Origin: Gloeothece verrucosa PCC 7822
GTDB taxonomy: Bacteria > Cyanobacteriota > Cyanobacteriia > Cyanobacteriales > Microcystaceae
Assembly (NCBI RefSeq): GCF_000147335.1
Contig: NC_014533.1
Location: forward strand, 310,001 to 374,000
DNA length: 64,000 nt
Direction: 5' to 3'
In this document: positions 1 to 8,070 of the stretch, piece after piece
Numbering within the stretch: the stretch's first letter is position 1
Layout: each line of letters begins with the position of its first letter
Translations under genes and position numbers: made by a program
The notes under the pieces: generated by a model
Database searches by the model: none
What the model saw: the letters and a program-made list of their open reading frames with translations, nothing else
Told to the model about the DNA's origin: nothing

Positions 1-995
1 CCTAAAATCGCAATGATAAAAGCCTGCTGCACCACCATTAATAAAAGATATCGATGATGATAACCGATTGCTTTTAGGGTTGCATATTCCGAAAGATGCT
101 CAGATACATTAGTATAAAGAATTTGATAAACAACAACCACACCCACAATAATACCTAAACTAACGCCTAAATTAAAGATAAACCCAATAGCTGTACTGGT
201 TTGCCAGTAATTTTTTTCAAAATTGATAAATTCCTGCTTAGAAAAAATTTTTACATCATTCGGCAAATATTTTTTAAGCTTATTGATAAAAATTTCTCGG
301 TCAACATTAGGGTTTAATTTAATTAAACCAATATCAATTAAACCTCGACTCCGATTATTAAAAATTCTTAAAAAATTCGTATAGCTAGTAATAAGATTTC
401 CATCAGAACCAAAAGAAGTCCCTAATTCAAACAAGCCAACCACCTCTATTTTTCGATTCGAGCCGCGATTACTTAATTCAGTAGTAACGGTATGATTCTT
501 TAAAAAATCTTGAGCCACAGTTCCAAACTCAGTGCGAGAATTTTTATCAAATAAAACCGTATCATCAAGTTGTAATTGATTAACCTTATCCTCCACACCC
601 GGAAAATCAAAAACTTTATTTCTCAAGTCATAGCCAATCACAAAAATATTCCGCCAATAATTTTTCGTGTTCGGATTTTTCCACTGAGCAAAATCCAGAT
701 AAATAGGACTCACAAAGTCCACCTCATCAAAGCCTAAAACTTGTAAAAGCCGTCGTTCTGGAAACTTTTCCATAGCAATTAAAGCCGTTGAACGAGGACT
801 AATTAAAAAACAATCGCCCTGTAAACCCTCATGAAGACGAACAGCACTATTAAAAAGAGCATCTCGAATTCCTAGCTGCATAAATATAATCACCACAGCA
901 AAAACCACACCAGCTAAAGCAACCACTAAGCGGATTTTTTGATACTTTAACTGTAACCAAGCGGCAGGAAGCCTAAAAAACGTAAATAACATCAT
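1..995 (-). CDS. devC: DevC-like ABC exporter permease, partial (3' end outside window)
   Basis: This is the membrane permease of a DevBCA-type exporter, the family that moves heterocyst glycolipids and other lipids or solutes across the cell envelope of cyanobacteria. The reading frame starts at the ATG at 995 and runs off the left edge, so only about 331 residues are visible. An N-terminal membrane segment is followed by a large periplasmic domain and then a second membrane segment near YWQTSTAIGFIF, with the family-like SEHLSEYATLKAIGY stretch after it. The complete paralogue at 60736-61890 aligns along the whole visible part. It begins 2 bases after the stop of the devB-like gene, so the two are one operon; the ATPase gene would lie to the left, outside the window. 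The substrate is unknown. Confidence 0.9.
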   Translation of the reverse strand, partial: MMLFTFFRLPAAWLQLKYQKIRLVVALAGVVFAVVIIFMQLGIRDALFNSAVRLHEGLQGDCFLISPRSTALIAMEKFPERRLLQVLGFDEVDFVSPIYLDFAQWKNPNTKNYWRNIFVIGYDLRNKVFDFPGVEDKVNQLQLDDTVLFDKNSRTEFGTVAQDFLKNHTVTTELSNRGSNRKIEVVGLFELGTSFGSDGNLITSYTNFLRIFNNRSRGLIDIGLIKLNPNVDREIFINKLKKYLPNDVKIFSKQEFINFEKNYWQTSTAIGFIFNLGVSLGIIVGVVVVYQILYTNVSEHLSEYATLKAIGYHHRYLLLMVVQQAFIIAIL

Positions 996-997
996 TT

Positions 998-2311
998 TTA
1001 AACCCCTTTTTTGACATCTGAAGCATTGATAATCACATTAACTTGTAAATTAGTTAAACCAGCAACCTTTTGGCTAGACTCAGGAGAAAGACGAATTTTT
1101 ACCTCAACCACTCTAGCATCAGCATCTTCAACCGGGTCAGTACCAAACACATTTTTTTTGCCAATTTGTAAACCAATCTCATCCACAACCCCATTTAAAA
1201 TACCCACCACACCATTACTTTTGATCGTGGCTTTTTGTCCGAGATGAACCCGATAAATATCAGTTTCATAAACCTCTGCTCTTACATACATTTGGCTCGT
1301 TTGCCCTAATTCGACAATGCCCTCATTACTCACTAATTCACCAGGCCAAATATGAATTTTTAAAATTTGTCCATCGCGAGAAGCCCGTACATAAGCTAAA
1401 TCTAAATCCGCTTTCGCTTTTTTAACATTAGCCTGAGCAGAAATTAATTCAGATTGAGCCACTTTAACATCCACAGGGCGCACTTCTTCGACAGCACTTA
1501 AAGTAGCTTGATTTTCTTTGATCTTCTTATTTAAAGTTAAAACAGTTCTTTGTAAATTCGCCTTAGCTTCCGTAATTTTTTCTTCCAAAGTAGTCGTAAT
1601 ACGTTCAAGATTAGCTTGAGCTTCAGTATAGGTTGCTAAAGCGGTATCCGCTTGCAGACAAAATCGATCTCGTTCTTGTTCAGACACAGCACCATCCTCA
1701 AACAGCATTTTATAGCGTTTACAGTCGGTATCAGCATTAATTAATTGTGCTTTAGTACGTTCGATAGTTGCCTCCTGGGCAGATTTTTCTCCCTTCAGTT
1801 GCGCTTCTAAACTCGCAATAGTCGCTTTTTGAATGGCAATTTGCCCTTGTAACTCAGCGCTCGAACCCTCAAAACGTGCATCTTGAGCCGCAATTTCTCC
1901 TTTTTTAGCACCCGCTTTAGTTTGAGCCAAACGAGATTGAGCAATTTCTACCTGGGCTTGAGCTTGAGTCAGAGCCGCTTGAAGACGAGCATAGTTATCT
2001 AAAATAGCAATAACTTGACCCTTTTTCACTAAATCACCCCGTTTGACAAGCAATTGGTCTACTCTTGTGCCTTCCATAAGGGCAGGGGCAGAAAGTTTAA
2101 TCACTTCTCCTCGAGGTTCTAAATATCCCAAAGCCGCTATTTTAGGGATAGGAGTTGAAGTAACAGAAGGAGCCGCCACCACCGTTTTACGGGGCGCTTT
2201 ATACTGTAGCAAGGTATAAGTCGTGACTGCGCCAGTACAGAGAGTAGCAGTTAATAAAGCAACAGTTGTGATCCAGCCAGTAGGCTTAACAAAAAATTGG
2301 GATTTAACCAT
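998..2311 (-). CDS. devB: DevB-like periplasmic adaptor (membrane fusion protein) of ABC exporter
   Basis: This HlyD-family adaptor links a DevC/DevA pump to an outer-membrane channel. It has 437 residues: an N-terminal membrane anchor around residues 15-36, the DevB-type segment ALGYLEPRGEVIKLSAP near residue 60, a lipoyl half-domain, and a long Ala/Gln/Glu-rich coiled-coil hairpin at about 115-300. A second lipoyl half (VRASRDGQILKI) and a beta-barrel domain follow. The DevC gene starts 2 bases downstream. The paralogue at 59327-60661 has the same order of parts. It lies downstream of the polyketide/halogenase locus on the same strand, so export of that product is a reasonable guess but is not shown by the sequence. 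Confidence 0.9.
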   Translation of the reverse strand: MVKSQFFVKPTGWITTVALLTATLCTGAVTTYTLLQYKAPRKTVVAAPSVTSTPIPKIAALGYLEPRGEVIKLSAPALMEGTRVDQLLVKRGDLVKKGQVIAILDNYARLQAALTQAQAQVEIAQSRLAQTKAGAKKGEIAAQDARFEGSSAELQGQIAIQKATIASLEAQLKGEKSAQEATIERTKAQLINADTDCKRYKMLFEDGAVSEQERDRFCLQADTALATYTEAQANLERITTTLEEKITEAKANLQRTVLTLNKKIKENQATLSAVEEVRPVDVKVAQSELISAQANVKKAKADLDLAYVRASRDGQILKIHIWPGELVSNEGIVELGQTSQMYVRAEVYETDIYRVHLGQKATIKSNGVVGILNGVVDEIGLQIGKKNVFGTDPVEDADARVVEVKIRLSPESSQKVAGLTNLQVNVIINASDVKKGV

Positions 2312-2554
2312 GATTATTGAAGTTTCAACAAAATTCAGCAGTTATAAGGGAATTAACCCATTGATAAAATGCAGAGATTAAACCTCTTGCATAATTGAAG
2401 AAAATGCAAATAAGCTTATGATTTTAATTGGCTAGTTTGATTAAAAAAACCAAAAGCACAGAATTTCAAAAACTTTAGACTTTTAATCAAGCTTTCAGTC
2501 TTTCTTTATTTCGTCTACACAGTGGAAAAAGAAAATTCCCGAAGAAAAAACTAA

Positions 2555-2772
2555 ACTCCCGTAACTCCTAACTCCCGTAACTCTCGTAACTCCCGTAGGG
2601 TGTGTTAGCGGAGCGTAACGCACCTAAACTCAACTCCTGCTCAAACCAACTGTTATGTATAAAGAATTGTAAAACGCCCACAATTCCCCTACACCCTAAC
2701 CTCACAGTAACTCCAGTAACTCCAGTAACTCCCGTAACTCCCGTAGGGTGTGTTAGCGGAGCGTAACGCACC
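2555..2772. repeat. Nonamer repeats (GTAACTCCC type) and two copies of a 30-bp GTAGGGTGTGTTAGCG element
   Basis: Two runs of the 9-base unit GTAACTCCC/GTAACTCCA (about 2555-2594 and 2706-2742) are each followed by the same 30-bp element, at 2595-2624 and 2743-2772. The element begins GTAGGGTGTGTTAGCG and ends GCGTAACGCACC. Three tandem copies of the same element lie at 30239-30330. The second copy overlaps the end of the neighbouring hydrolase gene. Between 2312 and 2555 I see no gene. Confidence 0.85.
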
Positions 2773-3796
2773 TAAACTGAATATCCGACTTAGTCAAAAC
2801 TTCTTTAATTGCTTCCACCACTAACTCAGGTTGATCAATATGAATATTATGCCCACTGGTTTTAGCAATTCTCAGACACCCTTGAGTAGACAATTGAGCC
2901 ATTTCTGCCTGTAACTCTTGCCAAATTAACCCAGCTTTTTTATCTGTAGAATCAGAAAACATATTAATACCTTGAGATAAAACCACTAAAGGCAGATCTC
3001 TAGGAAACTGAATTTGATTAACCGTTTCCGCGCTTTGTTCGAGCAATTGACTTTCAGCAATAGCCGTTTGAAAAGTTCGAGGAACAAACTGAGAAATTAC
3101 CCGATTTTGCAACAGAGGCGGAAGTTTCCTCACAAAATCCGGCATAGCCGCAGACCCTAACCATTGAACAGAAAGCCGCAATAAACCCAAACGAGAAACC
3201 CAAACTAAACGCCCAAATAAACTGCGAATTTGCCCCATATTTTTCGCAAAAACCGGAGATAAACGCGAATAAACATTAGCTGGCACAGCATCCACCAAAA
3301 CCAGTCCAGCCACTTGTTCAGGATATAAACTAGCAAAAAGCCGCATATTTAGCCCACCGAGAGAATGCCCGACTAAAATATAGGGAGGATTAATCTCAGC
3401 TTGCGTTAATAAACGATGCAATTCTTCGACCATTTGTTCACTGGTACGAGGAAACTGACTCGGATCACTCCACCCATAACCCGCCCGATCATAAGTACAG
3501 ACTTGAGTCCATTGAGCAACTTGCGGCTCAATTAAACCCCATAAAGGAGATAAACCCCCGAGTCCATAGTCCATAATCACTGTAGGACTACCTTGACCAA
3601 CACAATTGAGATGAAGTTTATAACCACCCACATCAACTAACCTTCCCGGAGGCGGATCATGTCGAGTCTCTCTATCAAGACTAATTCGTTGATAAATAAT
3701 TCCTGTTAATAGCAACAGAACGATAATAATTAACACGGCCACTGCGTAGATTTCCATTTTGCACAATCTTAAAAAAGAGTAATTGGTGAGGAGCAT
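2753..3796 (-). CDS. Membrane-anchored alpha/beta hydrolase
   Basis: This is an alpha/beta-hydrolase-fold protein of 347 residues. A hydrophobic N-terminal anchor (about residues 16-35) is followed by the fold, with the nucleophile elbow GHSLGG and a candidate catalytic His in SGHNIHIDQPE near the C terminus. The likely family is lipase/esterase or haloperoxidase-like; the substrate cannot be read from the sequence. The start could also be the ATG at 3757, just ahead of the membrane segment. The last seven residues (RCVTLR and the preceding Phe) and the stop codon are encoded by a copy of the 30-bp intergenic repeat, so the original C terminus has probably been replaced. It lies on the same strand as the neighbouring exporter but is separated from it by more than 400 bases of repeats. 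Confidence 0.85.
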   Translation of the reverse strand: MLLTNYSFLRLCKMEIYAVAVLIIIVLLLLTGIIYQRISLDRETRHDPPPGRLVDVGGYKLHLNCVGQGSPTVIMDYGLGGLSPLWGLIEPQVAQWTQVCTYDRAGYGWSDPSQFPRTSEQMVEELHRLLTQAEINPPYILVGHSLGGLNMRLFASLYPEQVAGLVLVDAVPANVYSRLSPVFAKNMGQIRSLFGRLVWVSRLGLLRLSVQWLGSAAMPDFVRKLPPLLQNRVISQFVPRTFQTAIAESQLLEQSAETVNQIQFPRDLPLVVLSQGINMFSDSTDKKAGLIWQELQAEMAQLSTQGCLRIAKTSGHNIHIDQPELVVEAIKEVLTKSDIQFRCVTLR

Positions 3797-3887
3797 TCCA
3801 ACTTAACTAAATCTGTAAATAGACTATACAATTTTTAATTTTAGCCAGAATTTGAGACATTTCTCCCCACAATACCCACACTCGTCT

Positions 3888-4433
3888 TTATGAATTATTA
3901 GTTTTATTCTTTTTGGCTTTTAGCAGAGTAGACACCACAAGAAAAGAGCCAAAAGCGATCGATCCTAAAATAGTTTTCGGTTCAGGAACGGCTGTAAAAC
4001 TAATTTCTAAAGCCACTACCTTACCATCATTGGGAACCGTCAAAGCCTTCCATGCCTCACCGAACCCAATTGTCGCACCACTAAAACGAAGTTCTTTTTT
4101 ATCTGAAGAGATATTAATATTTGGGAAAATATCCGAAGTAACAGTTCTCCATTCAGTATCGGGTGTTAAAATTTTGACTAAAAAGCCATTAATTATATAG
4201 GGAGAATCATTGACAACAGTAAACTCAGGTAAATCAGTAGTACCGATGGCCGAACCCGAAGGTGTACAATTACTAAAAAAATTAGCACAAAGCCCCAAGC
4301 CGCCTACAGGCGAAGCTTGATTAAATGTATTATCCACAAAAGTAACAGCTTGCGCCGTGTTAGCTTTTGCTAAAACTAAAGAAGCTCCTAATAAAATAGT
4401 TGCCATTCCTGTTTGATAAACTTTTTTGAGCAT
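3888..4433 (-). CDS. PEP-CTERM sorted exported protein
   Basis: This is an exported protein of 181 residues with an N-terminal signal peptide (MLKKVYQTGMATILLGASL, cleavage probably after AQA) and a C-terminal sorting signal: VPEP, then a hydrophobic stretch, then a basic tail KAKKNK. Such proteins are processed by exosortase and directed to the cell surface or extracellular matrix. The ATG at 4433 was preferred over 4469 because it puts the signal peptide at the very N terminus and follows a purine-rich stretch. The mature part has no domain I recognise. It is paired with a second PEP-CTERM gene just upstream at 4607-5473. Confidence 0.85.
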   Translation of the reverse strand: MLKKVYQTGMATILLGASLVLAKANTAQAVTFVDNTFNQASPVGGLGLCANFFSNCTPSGSAIGTTDLPEFTVVNDSPYIINGFLVKILTPDTEWRTVTSDIFPNINISSDKKELRFSGATIGFGEAWKALTVPNDGKVVALEISFTAVPEPKTILGSIAFGSFLVVSTLLKAKKNKTNNS

Positions 4434-4606
4434 GACTCTTTCCCTTAAAATGTAATATCTAGACGACAAAAAGCAGATTTTTGATTCAACTTATCCAAGG
4501 TGGATAATAATTCAAATTCACAGCTACAGCAAGGGGATAGCAACAGACGGACGCTTTAAAAGAATCTAAGTTCTTTAAAGAGTGAAATTTTATTGATGAG
4601 CAAGTT

Positions 4607-5473
4607 TTAGCCTTTTTTCATCATTTTAGACTTGGCTAAAAATCCTAAAGCTAAACCAAACCCGACTACACTCACCACATTTGAAGGTTCAGGAACCGCC
4701 CTTAAATTGAGGACAGCCGATGCTCCCTGAGCATTAGGAGTCAAATTAGCTACTGCAATCTCATCCCCAGTCCAAAATTGACCATCAGGACCAGCACTAT
4801 AGAGAGTAGTAATATCCGTGCTGATAAAATCAATGGAATTGATAAAAGGAAATTGGGTTAAAGGAGTAGAAGAACGCAAAATTAGCGGCGTTTTGTTTCG
4901 CAGAACCCCTTCATTAGTTCCCTGTGCTTCAATAAAAAGCTCAAAAACTTGATCGGCTAAAGTCGGATCATCTGTTCTTTGTTTAATATATTCGGATGCC
5001 GATAGGGATACATAAGGAGGTGTGCTACCCGCAGGAGTAGGGGTTAAATCCGGAACGCCATCCCCAGTAACAACAGTAACAGTTTTACCCATTAAAAAAA
5101 CTGGTTGTCCTTTCGCAACACTCACATAAGTTTCCGTTCTAACCACATCTAATTTTCCATCCACTGTTCCCACATTCCCCAATACAGGATCGTTTTGGAT
5201 AGCATCAACAGGTGTTCCGATAGCAATACTTCTGGGTCCTTTAATATGAGTAGGAAAGACCGTTGTAGGCAAGCCAGGAGGTAAAAATTCAGGCTTAATA
5301 TCCAAATTCAAAAGAATATTGCTTTCAAATTGAAAAGAACCACTCGTACAATTACTAACCCAATTAACACCCGGTGGACAAGCCAGAGCAGCCGCCTGAG
5401 CCGCTTTAGGGAAATTAAATACAGTTAAAACGGTTAAACTGCTAATTCCTATTCCGACAAGTTGTTTAATCAT
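4607..5473 (-). CDS. PEP-CTERM sorted exported protein
   Basis: This exported protein has 288 residues. The signal peptide occupies about residues 1-27, ending in AQAAA, and the C terminus has AVPEPSN, a hydrophobic segment, and a basic end KSKMMKKG, which is the PEP-CTERM sorting signal. The body has no domain I can name; two pairs of Cys near the N terminus could form disulfides. It lies 173 bases upstream of the other PEP-CTERM gene on the same strand. The two share only the sorting signal, so a recent duplication is not obvious. Confidence 0.88.
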   Translation of the reverse strand: MIKQLVGIGISSLTVLTVFNFPKAAQAAALACPPGVNWVSNCTSGSFQFESNILLNLDIKPEFLPPGLPTTVFPTHIKGPRSIAIGTPVDAIQNDPVLGNVGTVDGKLDVVRTETYVSVAKGQPVFLMGKTVTVVTGDGVPDLTPTPAGSTPPYVSLSASEYIKQRTDDPTLADQVFELFIEAQGTNEGVLRNKTPLILRSSTPLTQFPFINSIDFISTDITTLYSAGPDGQFWTGDEIAVANLTPNAQGASAVLNLRAVPEPSNVVSVVGFGLALGFLAKSKMMKKG

Positions 5474-5929
5474 TTTTCATGCCTCAAAAAATAAAGGGAT
5501 TAACTTGAGAATCTGTTTATTAAATGATGATTACCCGAAATTATCTATTAAATATTCATTTTTGCTCGATTTTTCGGATACCATCAAGAAAATGTTTAAC
5601 TTATGGTTTTAGACGAATTATGAGTAAAATTAGAGTAGATACTAAATCTTGTTTACTTAGCTTTTTTATCATAAATTTAGAAAAGATCATCCCTCTAAAG
5701 GAATATTAAAAAAAAACACAAGAAAAACTGATTGAGTATGCTCCTGATTTTTAACTCCTAACGCCTAAAAACCCATCCCGCCCACCCGCCCCTCAAACAA
5801 CCAGTATCATCAAAAGTCAATTGTTTATTTAAAATCAATTGCTCAAAAAATTTGCTAAATTTCATAACATCACCCAAATTTCTCTAACAGACCGCTAAAT
5901 CTTATTTTGTAGGCGGCTAAAATTTAGAC
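5474..5929. other. Intergenic region without a convincing gene
   Basis: This AT-rich 456-base gap contains a 61-codon open frame on the plus strand (5524-5709), which has no recognisable domain or strong ribosome site, so I do not call it. There is a short low-complexity stretch ACGCCTAAAAACCCATCC followed by CCGCCC runs around 5760-5800. I see no clear terminator. Confidence 0.5.
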
Positions 5930-6322
5930 TTAAATAGACTTTGGACAAACTCTATGGCAAGCACGGATGGCCGGTTTACCATCTATTAAAGTAAAATAAA
6001 GGCAAGACTTTTGATGTTCAGTTCGGAACCAACAATAAATAGGAACTCCAGAACAATCTGCACATTCTTGAACTGATTTTGGTAAATCTTTAAAAGTAAT
6101 TTGTTGTTTACTACGACCTGAATGAACCGCAGAAACAGCCGATACAAGAATAAAAATTGAGCCAATTTGACTTAACTCCAGATGTTCTAAAGACACTGAT
6201 TCTCCTGAATATAATTGATTCAAATGAAGTTCAGAAAGATTAACTCCGATTCGATTTAGTCCTTTTTTCAATTCTGATATATCAGAAATAAAGTTAGATG
6301 GAATAGTAACATTAGCTTGCAT
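5930..6322 (-). CDS. Hypothetical protein with Cys-rich C terminus
   Basis: I do not recognise this 130-residue protein. The N-terminal half is predicted helical (ISELKKGLNRIGVNLSEL). The C-terminal half holds six Cys: CADC, two single Cys, and CHRVC near the end, which could bind a metal or form disulfides. No signal peptide is evident. A good ribosome site (AAGGAG) lies about 9 bases upstream of the ATG at 6322, which supports a real gene. It sits between the PEP-CTERM pair and the carotenoid-oxygenase-like gene on the same strand, but repeat DNA separates it from the latter. Confidence 0.65.
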   Translation of the reverse strand: MQANVTIPSNFISDISELKKGLNRIGVNLSELHLNQLYSGESVSLEHLELSQIGSIFILVSAVSAVHSGRSKQQITFKDLPKSVQECADCSGVPIYCWFRTEHQKSCLYFTLIDGKPAIRACHRVCPKSI

Positions 6323-6368
6323 AATTCAAAATCTCCTTGTTTCAAGTTGAGTAGTAAGTACCTAAACA

Positions 6369-6445
6369 TCAATAAAGCCTAGCTCCGCGCCACTCCGTGT
6401 ACATTATGTTAAGAAAGGTAAAAGCCTTTCTGTTCCCTGTTCCCT
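6369..6445. repeat. Dispersed intergenic repeat (copy also at 25666-25740)
   Basis: A block containing AAAGCCTAGCTCCGCGCCAC, then CTCCGTGTACATTAT and a GTAAAAGCC/AAGCC run ending in GTTCCCT heptamers, recurs almost unchanged at about 25666-25740. Parts of its end recur near 13970-14045 and, inverted, near 22878-22905. Confidence 0.8.
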
Positions 6446-6455
6446 ATTAAAATTT

Positions 6456-7874
6456 TTAAGCCGCTTTCCAAGTACCATGAAAACCAAAGGGAACAACTTT
6501 CGGTAAAGCCAATCGGCAAACCGGACCTTTTTCTAATGCCAAAGCATCAAAAATCCAAACTTCACTCTTAACCTGCTCTCCATCAAAAACCTCTGTCAAA
6601 ATCCATCCTTTTTCCCGATCATTTTTATCAGGTGCATAAATGGGACTAACCGGATAACAATTCATCCCTAAATCAGCTTTAGTTAATATTCCTGTTTGCT
6701 GATCAAAACATCCAATCGTTTTAGGGAACTTTTCCTCAATTAAAGATAAATAAGTATAGCGGCAAGGTTTACCGAGTAAATGAGGAGCAAAGGTAGGATA
6801 TTCACAAGACTCAGAAACTAATTTTTGTTGAGCTAATAATTTAGCCGTTTTGGGATCAAGCCGCATCTGCCACAGACTTCCTATAGGAGGCGTTTGGGGA
6901 TTCCCATGACAAACTTCTTGAAGAAACTGATTAATTCTAAAATCATCATAGCGAAGAATATCAATTACCACTGTTCCATCTTGGTCTTCATAAGCATTAC
7001 CAAAACGCCACTGAAACCAAGGTTCAGTTATTCCTTGACTCACCACAGTAAATTTTTGACGATCAATCACCAAAATTTGCATCCCTTTTTTCGGTTGCCA
7101 AGCTAAACAATCACTAAAACTTTTTTGTTTAGCCAGAAAAGGGAATAAATTTAAACGCACTGGAGGAATGAAAAAAATTAGATAGTTTTTAGTCAATACA
7201 AAATCATGAATCAAAGGTAAACCATCTAGAGAAACTTGTCCTTTTTGTTGAATTTTTCCGGTGGCATCACTCCGGTAAAGCATCAAACTTCCTTTCGGAC
7301 CAAAACGAACCCCAAAATTATAAATATCACCGCTTTCTGGGTCTTGTTTTGGATGAGTGGAATAGGGGTCATCTTCTTTTAAACCCAGCCGCTTATCTAA
7401 ACCTAAAGTTTCTAACGTTTTCGGATTTAAAGCATAAGGCGCGCCCGCTTCCCAAAGTGCCAAAAGACAATCATCAAGCGCCAATACTCCCGAATTAGCA
7501 TTATTTTTAACCGGCAGAGTTAACTGATTCCAGATAGAACCTTTAGGAGTGCGCCCATAACTACCAAAAAAGAACTTAGCCGCTTTTTCTTCTGCTTGAT
7601 AAGCTTGGGTTTGTACATAACGATAAATTCCTGTAGCCCCCTCATCAGTAAAATGTACCGCTAAAATTGCCCCATCCCCATCAAACCAATGATAAATTCT
7701 TTCTTGTCCGCGTTCTAAACATCCAGGTCCGTTACGATAAAAAGAACCGCGTAATCCTTGAGGAATTTCACCTGTAATAATGGGTAACACAGAAGGCCCA
7801 AATTCAGTAGCAGAATGACTAAAGGCTTTTGCCCAAGCATAATTAGAAGGTGTAAATTGAGAAGCGGCTATCAT
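6456..7874 (-). CDS. Carotenoid cleavage oxygenase-like protein, third Fe-ligand His replaced by Arg
   Basis: This 472-residue protein belongs to the carotenoid cleavage dioxygenase (RPE65/CCD) family, seven-bladed propellers that hold a non-haem Fe(II) with four His and cleave a polyene double bond. Family hallmarks are GSFYRNGPG near residue 43, HWFDGDG near 62, and three of the four ligands: His174 (STHPKQDP), His223 (LIHDF) and His466 (FGFHGTW). The third ligand normally sits three residues before the Asn of an HxxNAxE motif. Here the sequence is WRFGNAYE, with Arg290 (codon CGT on the minus strand) in place of His. The protein may therefore bind iron poorly or act as a non-catalytic binder. 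It is next to the halogenase genes, on the same strand, 196 bases downstream, so its substrate could be the polyene from the polyketide synthase rather than a carotenoid; that is inference. Confidence 0.9.
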   Translation of the reverse strand: MIAASQFTPSNYAWAKAFSHSATEFGPSVLPIITGEIPQGLRGSFYRNGPGCLERGQERIYHWFDGDGAILAVHFTDEGATGIYRYVQTQAYQAEEKAAKFFFGSYGRTPKGSIWNQLTLPVKNNANSGVLALDDCLLALWEAGAPYALNPKTLETLGLDKRLGLKEDDPYSTHPKQDPESGDIYNFGVRFGPKGSLMLYRSDATGKIQQKGQVSLDGLPLIHDFVLTKNYLIFFIPPVRLNLFPFLAKQKSFSDCLAWQPKKGMQILVIDRQKFTVVSQGITEPWFQWRFGNAYEDQDGTVVIDILRYDDFRINQFLQEVCHGNPQTPPIGSLWQMRLDPKTAKLLAQQKLVSESCEYPTFAPHLLGKPCRYTYLSLIEEKFPKTIGCFDQQTGILTKADLGMNCYPVSPIYAPDKNDREKGWILTEVFDGEQVKSEVWIFDALALEKGPVCRLALPKVVPFGFHGTWKAA

Positions 7875-8070
7875 TTTCTAACAGTCCTATCTAAGTTTTG
7901 CATCAATATTACCAAACAAAAGAGAAGAAAAAGAAAAGAGAAAGGAGGAAATAAATTTTATAATTTTTTTATGGTAGAGAGGTTAGACTTGTGTAATGAT
8001 TAACAAATTACTTAATTTTCTAACCATCTCTCTGTTAATTATTGCCTTTTCTCCCTTCCTTTGTACCTTT

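Noticed and set aside
2568..2771. 67-residue open frame rich in GVTGVTGVT
   Set aside because: It is only a translation of the GTAACTCCC nonamers and the 30-bp repeats; no independent support.
5524..5709. 61-residue open frame on the plus strand
   Set aside because: No recognisable domain, weak ribosome site and random-like composition.
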